27,267 nucleotides of DNA from CAYTGR01 sp964437445 (GTDB lineage: Bacteria > Chloroflexota > Anaerolineae > B4-G1 > SLSP01). Positions 8,017 to 16,213 of this stretch are shown here, piece by piece. The DNA is taken from assembly GCA_964437445.1 (NCBI GenBank), contig CAYTGR010000060.1, forward strand, positions 1 through 27,267, written 5' to 3'. The first letter of the stretch is position 1, and each line of letters starts with the position of its first letter. The notes under the pieces are model-generated. The model was not told where the DNA came from, did not search any database, and worked only from the letters and a program-made list of their open reading frames with translations. A program made the translations under genes and the position numbers.

Positions 8017-8045
8017 AATATAGTATAATATGTAATATTAATCAA
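8017..8045 (-). promoter_or_regulatory. Candidate promoter for the lipoprotein-tupA operon
   Basis: On the minus strand TTGATT (8040-8045) and TATATT (8017-8022) are 17 nt apart in an AT-rich stretch that is unlike its surroundings. On the plus strand a TATAAT (8024-8029) lies in the same stretch and could serve the transposase. The promoter may have come with the insertion sequence. GTGATCATTTTCAC (8001-8014), an inverted repeat, lies between it and the ribosome-binding site. Confidence 0.4.
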
Positions 8046-8066
8046 TTATCACTACGGAGTGCGTTT

Positions 8067-9839
8067 ATGTTCCGTACCAACACGAAACACTTGCAAATCG
8101 GCTTGCTGGATACCGTCGCGCACCTCTCAGACCGCCGCCGCCAACGCTTGGAAGACTCCTGGGCCGGGGAGTTCTACCGCGAGATCACCTGCCGGGTGGA
8201 CGAAGCCTTGTTCGCGCCGCTGTACGCCGACGTCCCTTCGCGCCCCAACACGCCGGTCAATCAGTTGTTCGGCATCGAGGTGCTCAAGAACGGCTATGGG
8301 TGGTCCGATGCGGAACTCTTCGAGCATCTCGACTTCGATTTGCAAGTGCGCTATGCCCTGGGCGTCCGCGACCTGGAGACCGAGATTTGCGACCCCCGAA
8401 CCATCTACAACTTCCGCCGCCGCGTGAGTGCGTATATGCAAGCGCAAGGTGTCGATGTGTTCAACCAGGCTTTCGAAGCGTGGGCGGACGCGCAATGTGT
8501 GGCCTTGGGCCTTGACACGCGCCAGCAACGTATGGACTCCACACAACTCAGTAGCAATATCCGCACTTACAGCCGGCTGCACCTGCTGGTCGAGGGGCTG
8601 CAACACGCCGCACGCATGCTCAGCCCGGCGGATCAGGAGCGCTACGCCGCGCAGTTGCAGCCTTATCTCCAAGGTCCCGCGGGGCAATACTGCTATCGGC
8701 TCAAGCCCGGCAGTTACGCCGCGGAACTAGAGCAGCTGGGGCCCCGGCTGGCCGAGTTGCTGGCCGCTTGGGCTACGGACTACGGCGACACGGACGCCTA
8801 CCGCTTGCTGCAGCGTGTGTTCCAGGAGCACTTCACCGTCGCGACACCGGAGACGCCGACGGTGATTACGGTCAAGCCCCCAGCGGAACTCCGGGCCAGC
8901 AGCCTGCAAGCCCCCGATGATCCTGATGCCACCTATCGCACGAAAAACGGGCAGGGCTATCGCGGCTATGTGGCGAATGTAACCGAGACCTGTGCGCCGG
9001 AGAATCCCGTGCAGTTGATCACCAAACTGCAAGTGGCGCCCAATACCACCGACGATGAAACGCTGTTGTGTGCCGTCGTCCCCGACCTCCGTGCGCGGCT
9101 GGCCCTGGAGACCCTGCACATTGATGGCGGCTACAATGGCCCGGAGGCCTCGCAGACGGCGACGAACACGGGGGTGACGCTGGTGCCGACCGCCATCCGC
9201 GGCGCCCAGCCAAACCCGGATCAAGTGGGCCTGGCGGACTTCGCGTGGGATACCACCGTGACCGAAGTGGCGGGGCAGGCGGTGGCCGTCCCCACCCAGG
9301 TGACCTGTCCCCAGGGGCACACCATCCCCGTGCAGTCGGGGCGCGCCGCCGGACGGTATGGGGCGGAGTTCCCCGCCGCCGACTGTGAGCAGTGCCCCTT
9401 GCGCGAACGCTGTCCCACCCAGCCCTTGCAGCAGCGTCCGGTACAGGTGCTGCGCGTCACCCTACGGCAGGTGGCTGTGGCTCAGGCCCGGCGCACGTGT
9501 GCTGCGCCCCACAATGCCGGACCGCCGTATCTGCGCCCGGCGGTCGAGGCGACCGTGCGCAGCCTCAAACATCCCTTCGGCGACGAACGCGGCCAACTCC
9601 CGGTGCGCGGGCAGCCGCGCGTCACCATGGTCGTCATCGCCTCCGGGGTCATGCTCAATCTCCGGCGCATCTGGCGATATCGGCAGGCAGAACGGAGAAA
9701 AAATCAGCAGCACCAGCCCCAAACTGGCGCTTCCCCGGAGCGCGCTACTTTGGGGGCGCGGTGGCACGCGGCGCTGGCGTGCTGGTGGGGCCAGATGCGC
9801 CGCAGCTGTGGCTTACCGACCCCAGCCTTTATGTGTTAA
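8067..9839 (+). CDS. IS1182-family transposase
   Basis: DDE transposase of an insertion sequence. I choose the ATG at 8067 (MFRTNTKHLQIG) because GGAG (8056-8059) is 7 nt upstream and the family begins near here; the frame is open further up to 8001. The N-terminal part (about residues 25-105) has the DUF772-like region with GYGWSDAELFEHLDFDLQVR; the middle and end match the IS1182 catalytic domain, including THIDGGYNG-type and CxxC zinc-like CEQCPLRERC elements and the closing GVMLNLRRIWRYR. The reading frame is intact over about 590 residues, so it may be active. Matching terminal inverted repeats were not found; a second element abuts its 3' side. It lies opposite in direction to the surrounding tungstate genes. 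Confidence 0.88.
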   Translation: MFRTNTKHLQIGLLDTVAHLSDRRRQRLEDSWAGEFYREITCRVDEALFAPLYADVPSRPNTPVNQLFGIEVLKNGYGWSDAELFEHLDFDLQVRYALGVRDLETEICDPRTIYNFRRRVSAYMQAQGVDVFNQAFEAWADAQCVALGLDTRQQRMDSTQLSSNIRTYSRLHLLVEGLQHAARMLSPADQERYAAQLQPYLQGPAGQYCYRLKPGSYAAELEQLGPRLAELLAAWATDYGDTDAYRLLQRVFQEHFTVATPETPTVITVKPPAELRASSLQAPDDPDATYRTKNGQGYRGYVANVTETCAPENPVQLITKLQVAPNTTDDETLLCAVVPDLRARLALETLHIDGGYNGPEASQTATNTGVTLVPTAIRGAQPNPDQVGLADFAWDTTVTEVAGQAVAVPTQVTCPQGHTIPVQSGRAAGRYGAEFPAADCEQCPLRERCPTQPLQQRPVQVLRVTLRQVAVAQARRTCAAPHNAGPPYLRPAVEATVRSLKHPFGDERGQLPVRGQPRVTMVVIASGVMLNLRRIWRYRQAERRKNQQHQPQTGASPERATLGARWHAALACWWGQMRRSCGLPTPAFMC

Positions 9840-9873
9840 AGTGCGACTTCTTGCAGCAGAGTCTTTCATACAA

Positions 9874-11329
9874 CTCGAGTTTAGACAAATGACCTTTCCC
9901 TGACGGGTATGTCAGGGTCAGAACGGCACCTTACCAATCGAATTTCAAGCGGTTTTGGCTGCGGAAACGCCCTTTTTGACCACTTCATGTCGTTCTTTGG
10001 GCGTTCTGGCCTTGTTTTTCGGCCATCCGGGCGGTTTTCCGCTCTGCTCGAAAATCGTCCACAGGCTCTGGCGCACCTGCTGCGGAGTGAGCGTAGACTG
10101 TGTTTTCTGCCAGGGCAGCGGGCTGTCCTTGACCAGCGGATGCGCCAAAAACAACATCCAGTGCGCAATCGCCACCAGAAGCGTCCAGGTATCGCCGGTT
10201 TCGGCGCGCTGAAAACGCGGCAGCGTCCAGCCCAGGGCTTCCTTGCGGAAGCGGATGCCAGGTTCAATCGGCCAGCGGTGGACATAGGCTTCCCAAAGGA
10301 TGCGCGCGTTCACCGACACCGAAGCCGGTATCCGCGCCGGCGGCAGCCAGAGAAACCAGACCGCTTTGGGCGGCTTGTCTTTTTCCAGATGCACCTGGGC
10401 ACGCAGGAGCGAGAACGTCATCTCCGGTGTGCGCCGGTCGTGCAAGCCGCGCCAGAGCTGCACTTTGACCTTGCCGTAACGCGCATGCTCGAACTCTGGA
10501 CATCTTCCGCCTCTCCCCAAGTCTGTTCGTCTTTGCAGTCGAAGCGCGCGCCGTGCTTGCGCGGACGTCCGCGTCTGCTGGCAGGCAGCGCAGGGCGGTA
10601 GAACACCCGGTCGGAGCGCAGGCGGACGATAATCCCTACCCGCAAGCCGTGCACCTGCTGCAAAAAGCGGGCGTTCCCGTATTTCCCATCGGCAGGGACG
10701 ATATACAGCGCCTCAACGCAATCCTGACGTGCCTGCGCCAGGCTGTGGACTTGCGCCGCGCCCACCGCTTGCGCCGTTTCGCGGCTGGACACGCGGCGCA
10801 CATCCACCGGCAGAGACCAGCTCGACCGCGCTTCAGCACACTATTCCAGCAGGGAGTACGGATAGCCGACCGTCACCGTCCCGCCGTTGCCGTCACTGGA
10901 AGCCTGATAGGTGTATTGCAGGTCTTCCCGCACCTGGCTGCGCGGACGCGGCCAGGCGGAACTATCCAGCAGAAACACGCACACGCCGTTGCGAGGCAAC
11001 TGAGCAGCCACCAGAGCGCGAAGATGGTCGCTGTTGATGCGGCCATCTTCGACAGCTTGATACAGGCTGGCCCATCGGCGGCGAATGCGCTCGCTTTGGC
11101 TCAAATAGGCGAAGGAAGAGAACGTCCCACCGGCAAGCAGAGCGTCCAGCGTCTCGAACAGCGCATCCCGCCGCGCCTGAAAAACTTGGGCGTACACCGC
11201 TTGACGAAATGCGATAAGTCTGTTAATCTTCTCTTTGGTAGTAACCTGGTTGTTCACAACTCCAAGTTTCTACCACAAGGCGGTTTTGCTCAAGGGCAGA
11301 ACCGCCCCCAATTTTTGTCTAAACTCGAG
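9874..11329. mobile_element. Insertion sequence with 16-bp perfect terminal inverted repeats, decayed
   Basis: CTCGAGTTTAGACAAA (9874-9889) and TTTGTCTAAACTCGAG (11314-11329) are perfect inverted repeats that bracket a broken transposase gene; the element is 1,456 bp. Because CTCGAG is itself palindromic, the outer six bases could instead be a target-site duplication with a 10-bp inverted repeat TTTAGACAAA inside. Confidence 0.8.
9945..11257 (-). pseudogene. Disrupted DDE transposase (IS4/IS701-like)
   Basis: Three collinear fragments read as one transposase. The first (11257 to 10844, starting MNNQVTTKEKINRL) ends at an in-frame TAG (10841-10843). The second continues in the same frame (WSLPVDVRRVSSRETAQ, then VPADGKYGNARFLQQ, the probable second catalytic Asp region) until about 10,500, where the frame shifts. 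The third runs to 9945 and contains YVHRWPIEPGIRFRKEALGW, the E-region typical of these DDE transposases. DSSAW in the first part could hold the first catalytic Asp. One nonsense codon plus one frameshift without a slippery sequence points to decay, so the copy is probably immobile by itself. Confidence 0.8.
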
Positions 11330-11361
11330 ATAAAAATTCTCCTGACAATTTAAGTTAGACA

Positions 11362-12480
11362 CTACTCCACCCATCGCTCCTGACCGGTCAATGCCGAGTC
11401 GTAGCCCCCCAACGAGAGCAACAGTGCGCGGAAATGCGCTGATCGGAGTGTCGTTGCAAGCGCTTGCGCGACAGGCGTCTCCCAGACGGCCGCCGTCAGC
11501 GCGAGTTCGTACTGCTCGTGCGTCAGCGGGATGAATACCAGCCCGCGAGCGGTGGCCGCGGCCTGGATCCCCAGTCCGACGGTCGCCTCACCCTGCGCGA
11601 TGGCCTGTGCCACCGCCACGTGGGTTCGCTCGGCCCGCTCGTAGCCCACAATTGTCTCTGGCGCAATCCCCAGCTGTTTGAGCTGGGCATCCAGCCAGAT
11701 ACGCGTCCCCGACCCCGGCTGGCGGTTGACAAAGCGCCCGTCAGGCCGGGCCAAATCGTGCACCGTCTGCACGTTCTGGGGATTGCCAGCCGGGACCATC
11801 AACCCTAACGCGCGGCGCGCCAGCCCTAACAGGAGCACCCGGCGGCCCGGCACCACCCGGCGGACGAAAGGTACGTTGTAGGTATCGGTCTCGGCGTCCC
11901 ATAAATGAATGCCGGCCACCTCGGCTTCCCCGCGCGCCAGCGCCATCAGCCCCCCCAGACTGCCGCTGTACTCCACGCTGAGGGTTGCCGCCGGTTGTTG
12001 TTCGGCCAGCATCCGCACGAGTGCCGCCAGCGCCAGATCGTGGCTACTGGCGAAGCGCAGTTGGTTCTCAGGCGCGCCGGTCGGCGCCGGCAAGGGGACG
12101 CCTTGCAGCTGGAGCTCCTGCCAGTGCGCAACCGCCAGCCCAAGCGCCGCCTCGGCCTGGGCTGGGGTGAAGCCACTGGCGAGCGCGTCTAGCAAGAAGC
12201 GCTCGGCCCGGTTAACCTGGGCGGCCCAACGCCAGGTAGGCGGTTCCGGCTGGAAGACATTGGGCGCGACGTGCGTCCCGCCGCCCCGTCGGCCCACAAC
12301 TAGCCCCTCCTGGGTCAGCAGCGCATAGGCGCGATTAACCGTGCCGGAGGTGCAGTCCCACTGGCGGGCCAGGTCGCGCACAGAAGGCAGCTTGTCGCCC
12401 GGTTTGAGTTCACTGGCTGCGATCCGCCGCCGGATAGATTCGGCGATCTGCAGGTAAAGCGGGAATTCAGCGTGTTCCAT
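11362..12480 (-). CDS. GntR-type regulator with a molybdate/tungstate-binding-like sensor domain
   Basis: Residues 1-75 are a GntR winged helix (YLQIAESIRRRIAAS, KLPSVRDLARQWDCTSGTVNRA, then GLVVGRRGGGTHV). After a short helical linker, residues from about 140 to 360 form a periplasmic-binding-protein-like domain of the PBP_like class (GSLGGLMALARGEAEVAGIHLWD, NVPFVRRVVPGRR, GRFVNRQPGSGTRIWLD), the type that accompanies molybdate and tungstate regulators. It lies between the AOR gene and the tungstate-uptake genes, so a tungstate- or molybdate-responsive repressor is the natural inference. The stop TAG is followed within about 20 nt by a TCAGGAGA that resembles the ribosome-binding site of the lipoprotein gene now 3.4 kb away beyond two insertion sequences. 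Confidence 0.85.
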   Translation of the reverse strand: MEHAEFPLYLQIAESIRRRIAASELKPGDKLPSVRDLARQWDCTSGTVNRAYALLTQEGLVVGRRGGGTHVAPNVFQPEPPTWRWAAQVNRAERFLLDALASGFTPAQAEAALGLAVAHWQELQLQGVPLPAPTGAPENQLRFASSHDLALAALVRMLAEQQPAATLSVEYSGSLGGLMALARGEAEVAGIHLWDAETDTYNVPFVRRVVPGRRVLLLGLARRALGLMVPAGNPQNVQTVHDLARPDGRFVNRQPGSGTRIWLDAQLKQLGIAPETIVGYERAERTHVAVAQAIAQGEATVGLGIQAAATARGLVFIPLTHEQYELALTAAVWETPVAQALATTLRSAHFRALLLSLGGYDSALTGQERWVE

Positions 12481-12493
12481 TTGTATCTTTTGT

Positions 12494-12513
12494 ATTGTAT
12501 AAAGCGATACAAT
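12494..12513. promoter_or_regulatory. Palindromic operator candidate of the GntR regulator
   Basis: ATTGTAT (12494-12500), six bases, then ATACAAT (12507-12513) form a perfect inverted repeat. It overlaps the -10 element of the regulator's own promoter by two bases and covers the expected transcription start, so binding would block RNA polymerase. A further TTGTAT half-site is at 12481-12486. GntR proteins bind such palindromes; autoregulation is inferred. Confidence 0.65.
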
Positions 12514-12539
12514 TATATCAAAAAGAGGCTGGTTGTCAA
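12512..12539 (-). promoter_or_regulatory. Sigma-70-type promoter of the GntR regulator
   Basis: Minus-strand TTGACA (12534-12539) and TATAAT (12512-12517), both perfect consensus, are separated by 16 nt. It is the strongest promoter-like sequence in the window. Confidence 0.75.
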
Positions 12540-12650
12540 ACGCTTTGCGCTGAGGCTGCCAGCGCGGGGCAAATATCTCAGCGTTTCTCTAACGCGCAGC
12601 ACGTACCGGAGTCGCGTATGAGGGATCGCCCGCCACGCACTGGGGAGCAA

Positions 12651-12690
12651 AAAGACTCTGCGCGCTCTGTGCCTCTGCGGTTAAATCTGG
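12651..12690 (-). repeat. Dispersed intergenic repeat, copy 1
   Basis: On the minus strand it begins CCAGATTTAACCGCAGAG and continues through CACAGAG and GCAGAGTCTTT. The same order of blocks occurs on the plus strand at 21008-21045 with a few changes. It resembles the common ACCGCAGAG-type intergenic repeats seen in many bacterial genomes. Confidence 0.6.
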
Positions 12691-12718
12691 CCTTCAGGGG
12701 GAAAATATAAATAAACAG

Positions 12719-12747
12719 AGGTGTACGCAGTTTTGCTGCGTACACCT
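12719..12747. terminator. Hairpin, 12-bp perfect stem
   Basis: AGGTGTACGCAG (12719-12730) pairs with CTGCGTACACCT (12736-12747) around a 5-nt loop. On the minus strand it is followed by a T-rich stretch (TGTTTATTTATATTTT), consistent with a second terminator behind the AOR gene. Confidence 0.6.
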
Positions 12748-12772
12748 TCCCCAAAATCTCTTTGTGTCCCTT

Positions 12773-12812
12773 AATCAAAACCGGGAGAGCCCATGCTCTC
12801 CCGGTTTTGATT
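12773..12812. terminator. Strong hairpin downstream of the AOR gene
   Basis: AATCAAAACCGGGAGAGC (12773-12790), a 4-nt loop, then the exact complement GCTCTCCCGGTTTTGATT (12795-12812): an 18-bp perfect stem starting 13 nt after the AOR stop codon. Symmetric A and T tracts allow termination in both directions. Confidence 0.8.
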
Positions 12813-12825
12813 GGCTATACTTTGT

Positions 12826-14682
12826 TCAGGCCAGCGTATCCAGGCCCAGGCTTTGCAATTTCTCGGTTGTGGGCAGGCCGGTCTGGAGATCCCAGCCCAT
12901 GGAGGCGTAATAGCTATCCAGGACCACCGGCAGGTTGACAACCTGTCCGGCCCCCCGGCCATCGGGCGCTGGCTCCACCAGGAAGCGCTTAGGCAAAGTA
13001 TCATCCTTGCGGTCAAAGCCTAAGCGGGCATTGACCAGGCGCTCCAGGTTGATGACGCACTCGGCCATCAGCAGCAGCTCGTCTTTGGTGATAGTGCGTC
13101 CGATCACCGCCGAGGCCAGCCGCGCCCAGGTGGAAGCTTTGATCGCCAACGTGATGGAGGCGAAGAGGCAAACGCCCAGCATATTGGTCGCCATGCACAA
13201 CTCCTGGAAGGGCTTGACCCACTCCTTCTTGCCGTCCTCCAGGTAATCAATCTCCCCGGTGATGCCCAATTCTTCGTCGCGGTAGCCAAAGGCATCCACG
13301 CAAGAGGCATAGGGGCGCAGGTGATCGGCCCCGCGCGCCGAGGTGGCATGGACGATGGCCTCGCCCTTGCTGGCGCGCACGCCGTCGGCAGCCATCTCCA
13401 ATCCCTTGACGTGCAAAGCAGCCGTCTCGGCGGCTGGCCCCAAGCGTTCCGCCGCTCGCTTCACGCCCTCCGCCAGTAGATCGCCCAGACCGCGCCGTTC
13501 GGCGATCATTTTTACCAGTTCTACGACGGCTTCTCCATTCCCCCAGCTCAGGTCCAGGCCGCCAGTGCTCTCCGGCGTCAGGATGCCCTGCTCGTACCAC
13601 TCCATGGCGGTGGCGATGACCTGGCCGGTGGAGATCACGTCCAGGCCGGCGTTGTTCGCCAGATGATTGGCCGCTGCCACGACGTTGATGTCGGTCACCA
13701 GGCATTTGCTGCCAAACGCAGCCGTGGCTTCGTACTCCGGCCCGCCCCCGTGCATCCCGGCATAAGGGCCGGTTTTGATGGTGGTGTGCCGCCCGCAGGC
13801 GATGGGGCAGTTGAAGCAGGCGTAGGGCTTGACCTCCAACGTTTCGTGGTAGGCATGGTAGGTCAGCTTGCCGGCCGATTCGGGGAACTCCGTCCGCCGC
13901 CAATTTTGCGTGGGCAGGATTCCCAGTGCGTTGATGGAATCATAAAAAGAGGGCGTGCCAAAGGGATGCAATTCATCGCGGACAAAGGCTTCGGCGAAAA
14001 GCTCCTCGCGGGCGGCGGCGGCGGCCTCTTTCAACGCAGCGGGATCGGCGATGGGCAACGGCTGGGTGCCGCGAACGGCTACGGCCTTTAGCCGTTTGAC
14101 ACCCATAACTGCGCCCGGGCCGCCGCGCCCGAAGGCCCGGTGTTTATCGGTCATGATGCTGGCAAAGCGCACCAGTTGCTCGCCGGCCGGTCCGATGGCG
14201 GCGATTTGCAGCCCCTTCTCGTTCACTTCAGCGCGGATGCCCTCTTCGGTCTCGCGGATACCCTGCCCCCACAGGCCAGCCGCGGAACGGAACTCCACTT
14301 TGTCATCCACGATCACCAGGTAGGTCGGCTCCGCCGCCTGTCCGGTGATGACCAGCAGGTCCCAGCCGGCCTTTTTCAAGGCCGGGGCGAAATGGCCACC
14401 GGCATTGGCGGCCCCCAATGTCTTGGTGGCAGGGGAATAGAAGACGACGCAGCAGCGCCCACTGCACGGCGCCGTGGTACCCGTCAACGGCCCGGTAGCG
14501 AAGATGAGCGGTTGTACCGGGTCCAACGGGTCTGCCTGCGGCTGAATGAGATCATAGAGCAGCCGGATGGCGAGGCCTTCGCCGCCCAGAAAGGCTTCTA
14601 CCCAGAGGGGGGGAATCTCACGCGGCTCAGCGGTCTGATGGGTCAGGTCGACCATCAACATCTTTCCAGTGTAACCATGCAT
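12826..14682 (-). CDS. aor: Aldehyde:ferredoxin oxidoreductase family tungstoenzyme
   Basis: A 618-residue cytoplasmic member of the AOR family, which oxidises aldehydes (or related substrates) to acids with a tungsten bis-pterin cofactor and one [4Fe-4S] cluster. Family features: an N-terminal GGEGLAIRLLYD region, FATGPLTGT, AGGHFAPALKKAGWD, FGRGGPGAVMGVKRLKA, the cluster ligands C289-x2-C292-x3-C296 (CFNCPIACG) with the fourth at C505 (NMLGVC), and HGGGPEYEATAAFGS. Length is normal. The ATG is preceded by AGGAGG at good spacing and a separate promoter. It sits beside tungstate-uptake genes and a probable tungstate regulator, which supports tungsten as the metal. The exact substrate cannot be read; ferredoxin as partner is inferred from the family. 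Confidence 0.92.
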   Translation of the reverse strand: MHGYTGKMLMVDLTHQTAEPREIPPLWVEAFLGGEGLAIRLLYDLIQPQADPLDPVQPLIFATGPLTGTTAPCSGRCCVVFYSPATKTLGAANAGGHFAPALKKAGWDLLVITGQAAEPTYLVIVDDKVEFRSAAGLWGQGIRETEEGIRAEVNEKGLQIAAIGPAGEQLVRFASIMTDKHRAFGRGGPGAVMGVKRLKAVAVRGTQPLPIADPAALKEAAAAAREELFAEAFVRDELHPFGTPSFYDSINALGILPTQNWRRTEFPESAGKLTYHAYHETLEVKPYACFNCPIACGRHTTIKTGPYAGMHGGGPEYEATAAFGSKCLVTDINVVAAANHLANNAGLDVISTGQVIATAMEWYEQGILTPESTGGLDLSWGNGEAVVELVKMIAERRGLGDLLAEGVKRAAERLGPAAETAALHVKGLEMAADGVRASKGEAIVHATSARGADHLRPYASCVDAFGYRDEELGITGEIDYLEDGKKEWVKPFQELCMATNMLGVCLFASITLAIKASTWARLASAVIGRTITKDELLLMAECVINLERLVNARLGFDRKDDTLPKRFLVEPAPDGRGAGQVVNLPVVLDSYYASMGWDLQTGLPTTEKLQSLGLDTLA

Positions 14683-14779
14683 CAGATACCTCCTGTGTAA
14701 GAATTAATGAGATATTTAACTCGACCTAAAAGCCGAGGTTGGAACTTTAATGGAAGTGGAACAAGTTAGATTTGTTATT

Positions 14780-14807
14780 ATCTTAGCATCAGAGCTATAG
14801 CAGTCAA
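14780..14807 (-). promoter_or_regulatory. Candidate promoter of the AOR gene
   Basis: Minus-strand TTGACT (14802-14807) and TAAGAT (14780-14785) with a 16-nt spacer. It lies about 100 nt before the AOR start codon and leaves a long leader that could be regulated. The ATTGTAT palindrome seen at the GntR gene is not present here. Confidence 0.5.
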
Positions 14808-14870
14808 GCCAGGATAAACAGTGGATGCACTTCAAGAGAGGAGGGTTATTTCCTTGGTCACCAAAAGAGT

Positions 14871-14915
14871 GTGAGGGATTTTGCGCTTGGCTTCGCTGTG
14901 CGCAAAATCCCTCAC
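14871..14915. terminator. Hairpin with 16-bp perfect stem behind tgt
   Basis: GTGAGGGATTTTGCGC (14871-14886) pairs with GCGCAAAATCCCTCAC (14900-14915) around a 13-nt loop. It begins about 70 nt downstream of the tgt stop. The following minus-strand T tract is short (CTCTTTT), so it may be a terminator or a palindromic repeat. Confidence 0.55.
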
Positions 14916-14987
14916 ATTCTCTGCAAGCTTAGCGGTAAAACTATCTTCCCGGATTCTGTTAGCTGGCCAGATTGAGAGCCGGGGGAT

Positions 14988-16172
14988 TTAAGTGGTGCTG
15001 TTGCGCGCTTCCCAGAATGCCGCGCGGTAAGCCGCCAACTGACCGGCTAAGATGGCCTCCCGCAGCTCGCGGATCAGGGTCAACATGGTGTGCAGGTTGT
15101 GAATCGTGAGCAGGGTGTGGGCCAGAAGCTCTTTGGCGACAACCAGGTGGCGCAAGTAGGCTCGGCTGAAATGGGTGCAGGTGTAGCAGGTGCAGGTCTC
15201 ATCCAGGGGGGCCGGATCATCGGCGAAGCCAGCGTTGTTGAGATTGAGCCGGCCGGTGCGCGTGAGGGCGGTGCCGTTGCGGGCCACACGCGTTGGCAGC
15301 ACGCAATCAAAGATATCCACCCCGCGGGCTACACCTTCCACCAGGTCTTCCGGCGTGCCAACTCCCATCAGGTAACGGGGCTTGTCGGCAGGCAGCAGTG
15401 GCGCGGTGAAGGTTAGCGTCTCCAGCATCTCCTCTTTTGTCTCGCCGACCGAGAGGCCGCCGATGGCGTAGCCGGGAAAGTCCAGGCTGGTGAGGAAGCG
15501 GGCGCTCTGCTCGCGCAAGTCAGGGAAAATGCCGCCCTGCACGATACCGAAGAGCGCCTGGTCGGAGCGGGTGTGCGCTGCCCGGCAGCGCTCGGCCCAG
15601 GCGTGGGTGCGGCGCAAGGCCTTGACGTTGTATTCGTAATCGGTCGGCGGCGCACACTCGTCCAGCACCATGGCAATGTCCGCGCCAAGGTTTTGCTCAA
15701 TCGCCATCACCTTCTCCGGCGTGAAGCGATGGGTGGAACCGTCAATGTGTGAGCGAAAGGTGACGCCGTCGTCGTCAATCTTACGCAGGGCTTTGCCGCG
15801 CACGCCGCCGGCCAGGCTGAAGACCTGGAAGCCGCCGGAATCGGTGAGGAGCGGGCCGGCCCAGTCCATGAAGCGATGCAGGCCGCCCAGGCGAGCGATC
15901 CGTTCGTCGCCGGGCCGCAGGTAAAGGTGGTAGGTGTTCGCCAGCACTAAGACGGCGCCCACCTCGTGGAGTTGGGCCGGCGTCAGGGACTTGACGGTGG
16001 CCTGGGTCCCTACCGGCGCGTAAATCGGGGTGGGCAGCGGTCCGTGCGCGGTCTGAAAGCAGCCCGCGCGGGCCTGTCCGTCGGTAGCCAAGAGCTCAAA
16101 CCTGAAGCCTTGGTCCACTGAGTCCCTGGATTCAGGGAAACCGGGCCGCTGGTTATCCCCCATAATTCCCAT
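14988..16172 (-). CDS. tgt: tRNA-guanine transglycosylase (queuine tRNA-ribosyltransferase)
   Basis: Exchanges guanine-34 for preQ1 in tRNAs with GUN anticodons, a step of queuosine synthesis. Recognisable parts: TDSGGFQVFSL (active-site Asp), GGLSVGETKEEM, YLMGVGTPEDLVEGVARGVD, FDCVLPTRVARNG (nucleophile Asp) and the zinc site CTCYTCTHFSRAYLRHL near the C-terminus. Length (394) is normal. The ATG at 16172 has GGAG nine bases upstream; another ATG three codons later is possible. The first 25 residues are longer than usual before the conserved FELLATDGQARAG. It is monocistronic here, divergent from the lipoprotein gene. Confidence 0.96.
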   Translation of the reverse strand: MGIMGDNQRPGFPESRDSVDQGFRFELLATDGQARAGCFQTAHGPLPTPIYAPVGTQATVKSLTPAQLHEVGAVLVLANTYHLYLRPGDERIARLGGLHRFMDWAGPLLTDSGGFQVFSLAGGVRGKALRKIDDDGVTFRSHIDGSTHRFTPEKVMAIEQNLGADIAMVLDECAPPTDYEYNVKALRRTHAWAERCRAAHTRSDQALFGIVQGGIFPDLREQSARFLTSLDFPGYAIGGLSVGETKEEMLETLTFTAPLLPADKPRYLMGVGTPEDLVEGVARGVDIFDCVLPTRVARNGTALTRTGRLNLNNAGFADDPAPLDETCTCYTCTHFSRAYLRHLVVAKELLAHTLLTIHNLHTMLTLIRELREAILAGQLAAYRAAFWEARNSTT

Positions 16173-16213
16173 TAGATTCTACTCCAAATAGTGCTATGAT
16201 AGTAGGGTGAATT

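Larger units (their letters stand above)
12541..12825. other. Gene-free stretch with a dispersed repeat and two hairpins
   Basis: No credible coding sequence. It holds a copy of a dispersed repeat (12651-12690, minus orientation; second copy at 21008-21045) and two strong hairpins listed separately, which separate the AOR transcript from the regulator. Confidence 0.6.
14683..14987. other. Gene-free stretch: AOR leader and promoter, hairpin behind tgt
   Basis: No coding sequence is seen. It contains the AOR ribosome-binding site, an untranslated leader of about 90 nt with a small imperfect stem (AACCTCG against CGAGTT near 14719-14741), the AOR promoter, and the long hairpin at 14871-14915. 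Confidence 0.6.

Noticed and set aside
10418..10520. Programmed frameshift in the second transposase
   Set aside because: There is no slippery A or T run at the junction and the gene also carries an in-frame TAG, so decay is simpler.
10553..11353. A 266-codon plus-strand frame across the second insertion sequence
   Set aside because: It is antisense to the broken transposase, whose three fragments match a known transposase pattern in order.
14683..14780. Molybdenum-cofactor riboswitch ahead of AOR
   Set aside because: Only one short imperfect stem is seen; the large conserved architecture of that riboswitch is not recognisable.
12494..14807. Shared GntR operator at the AOR promoter
   Set aside because: ATTGTAT/ATACAAT halves do not occur near 14780-14807, so common control by this palindrome is not supported.
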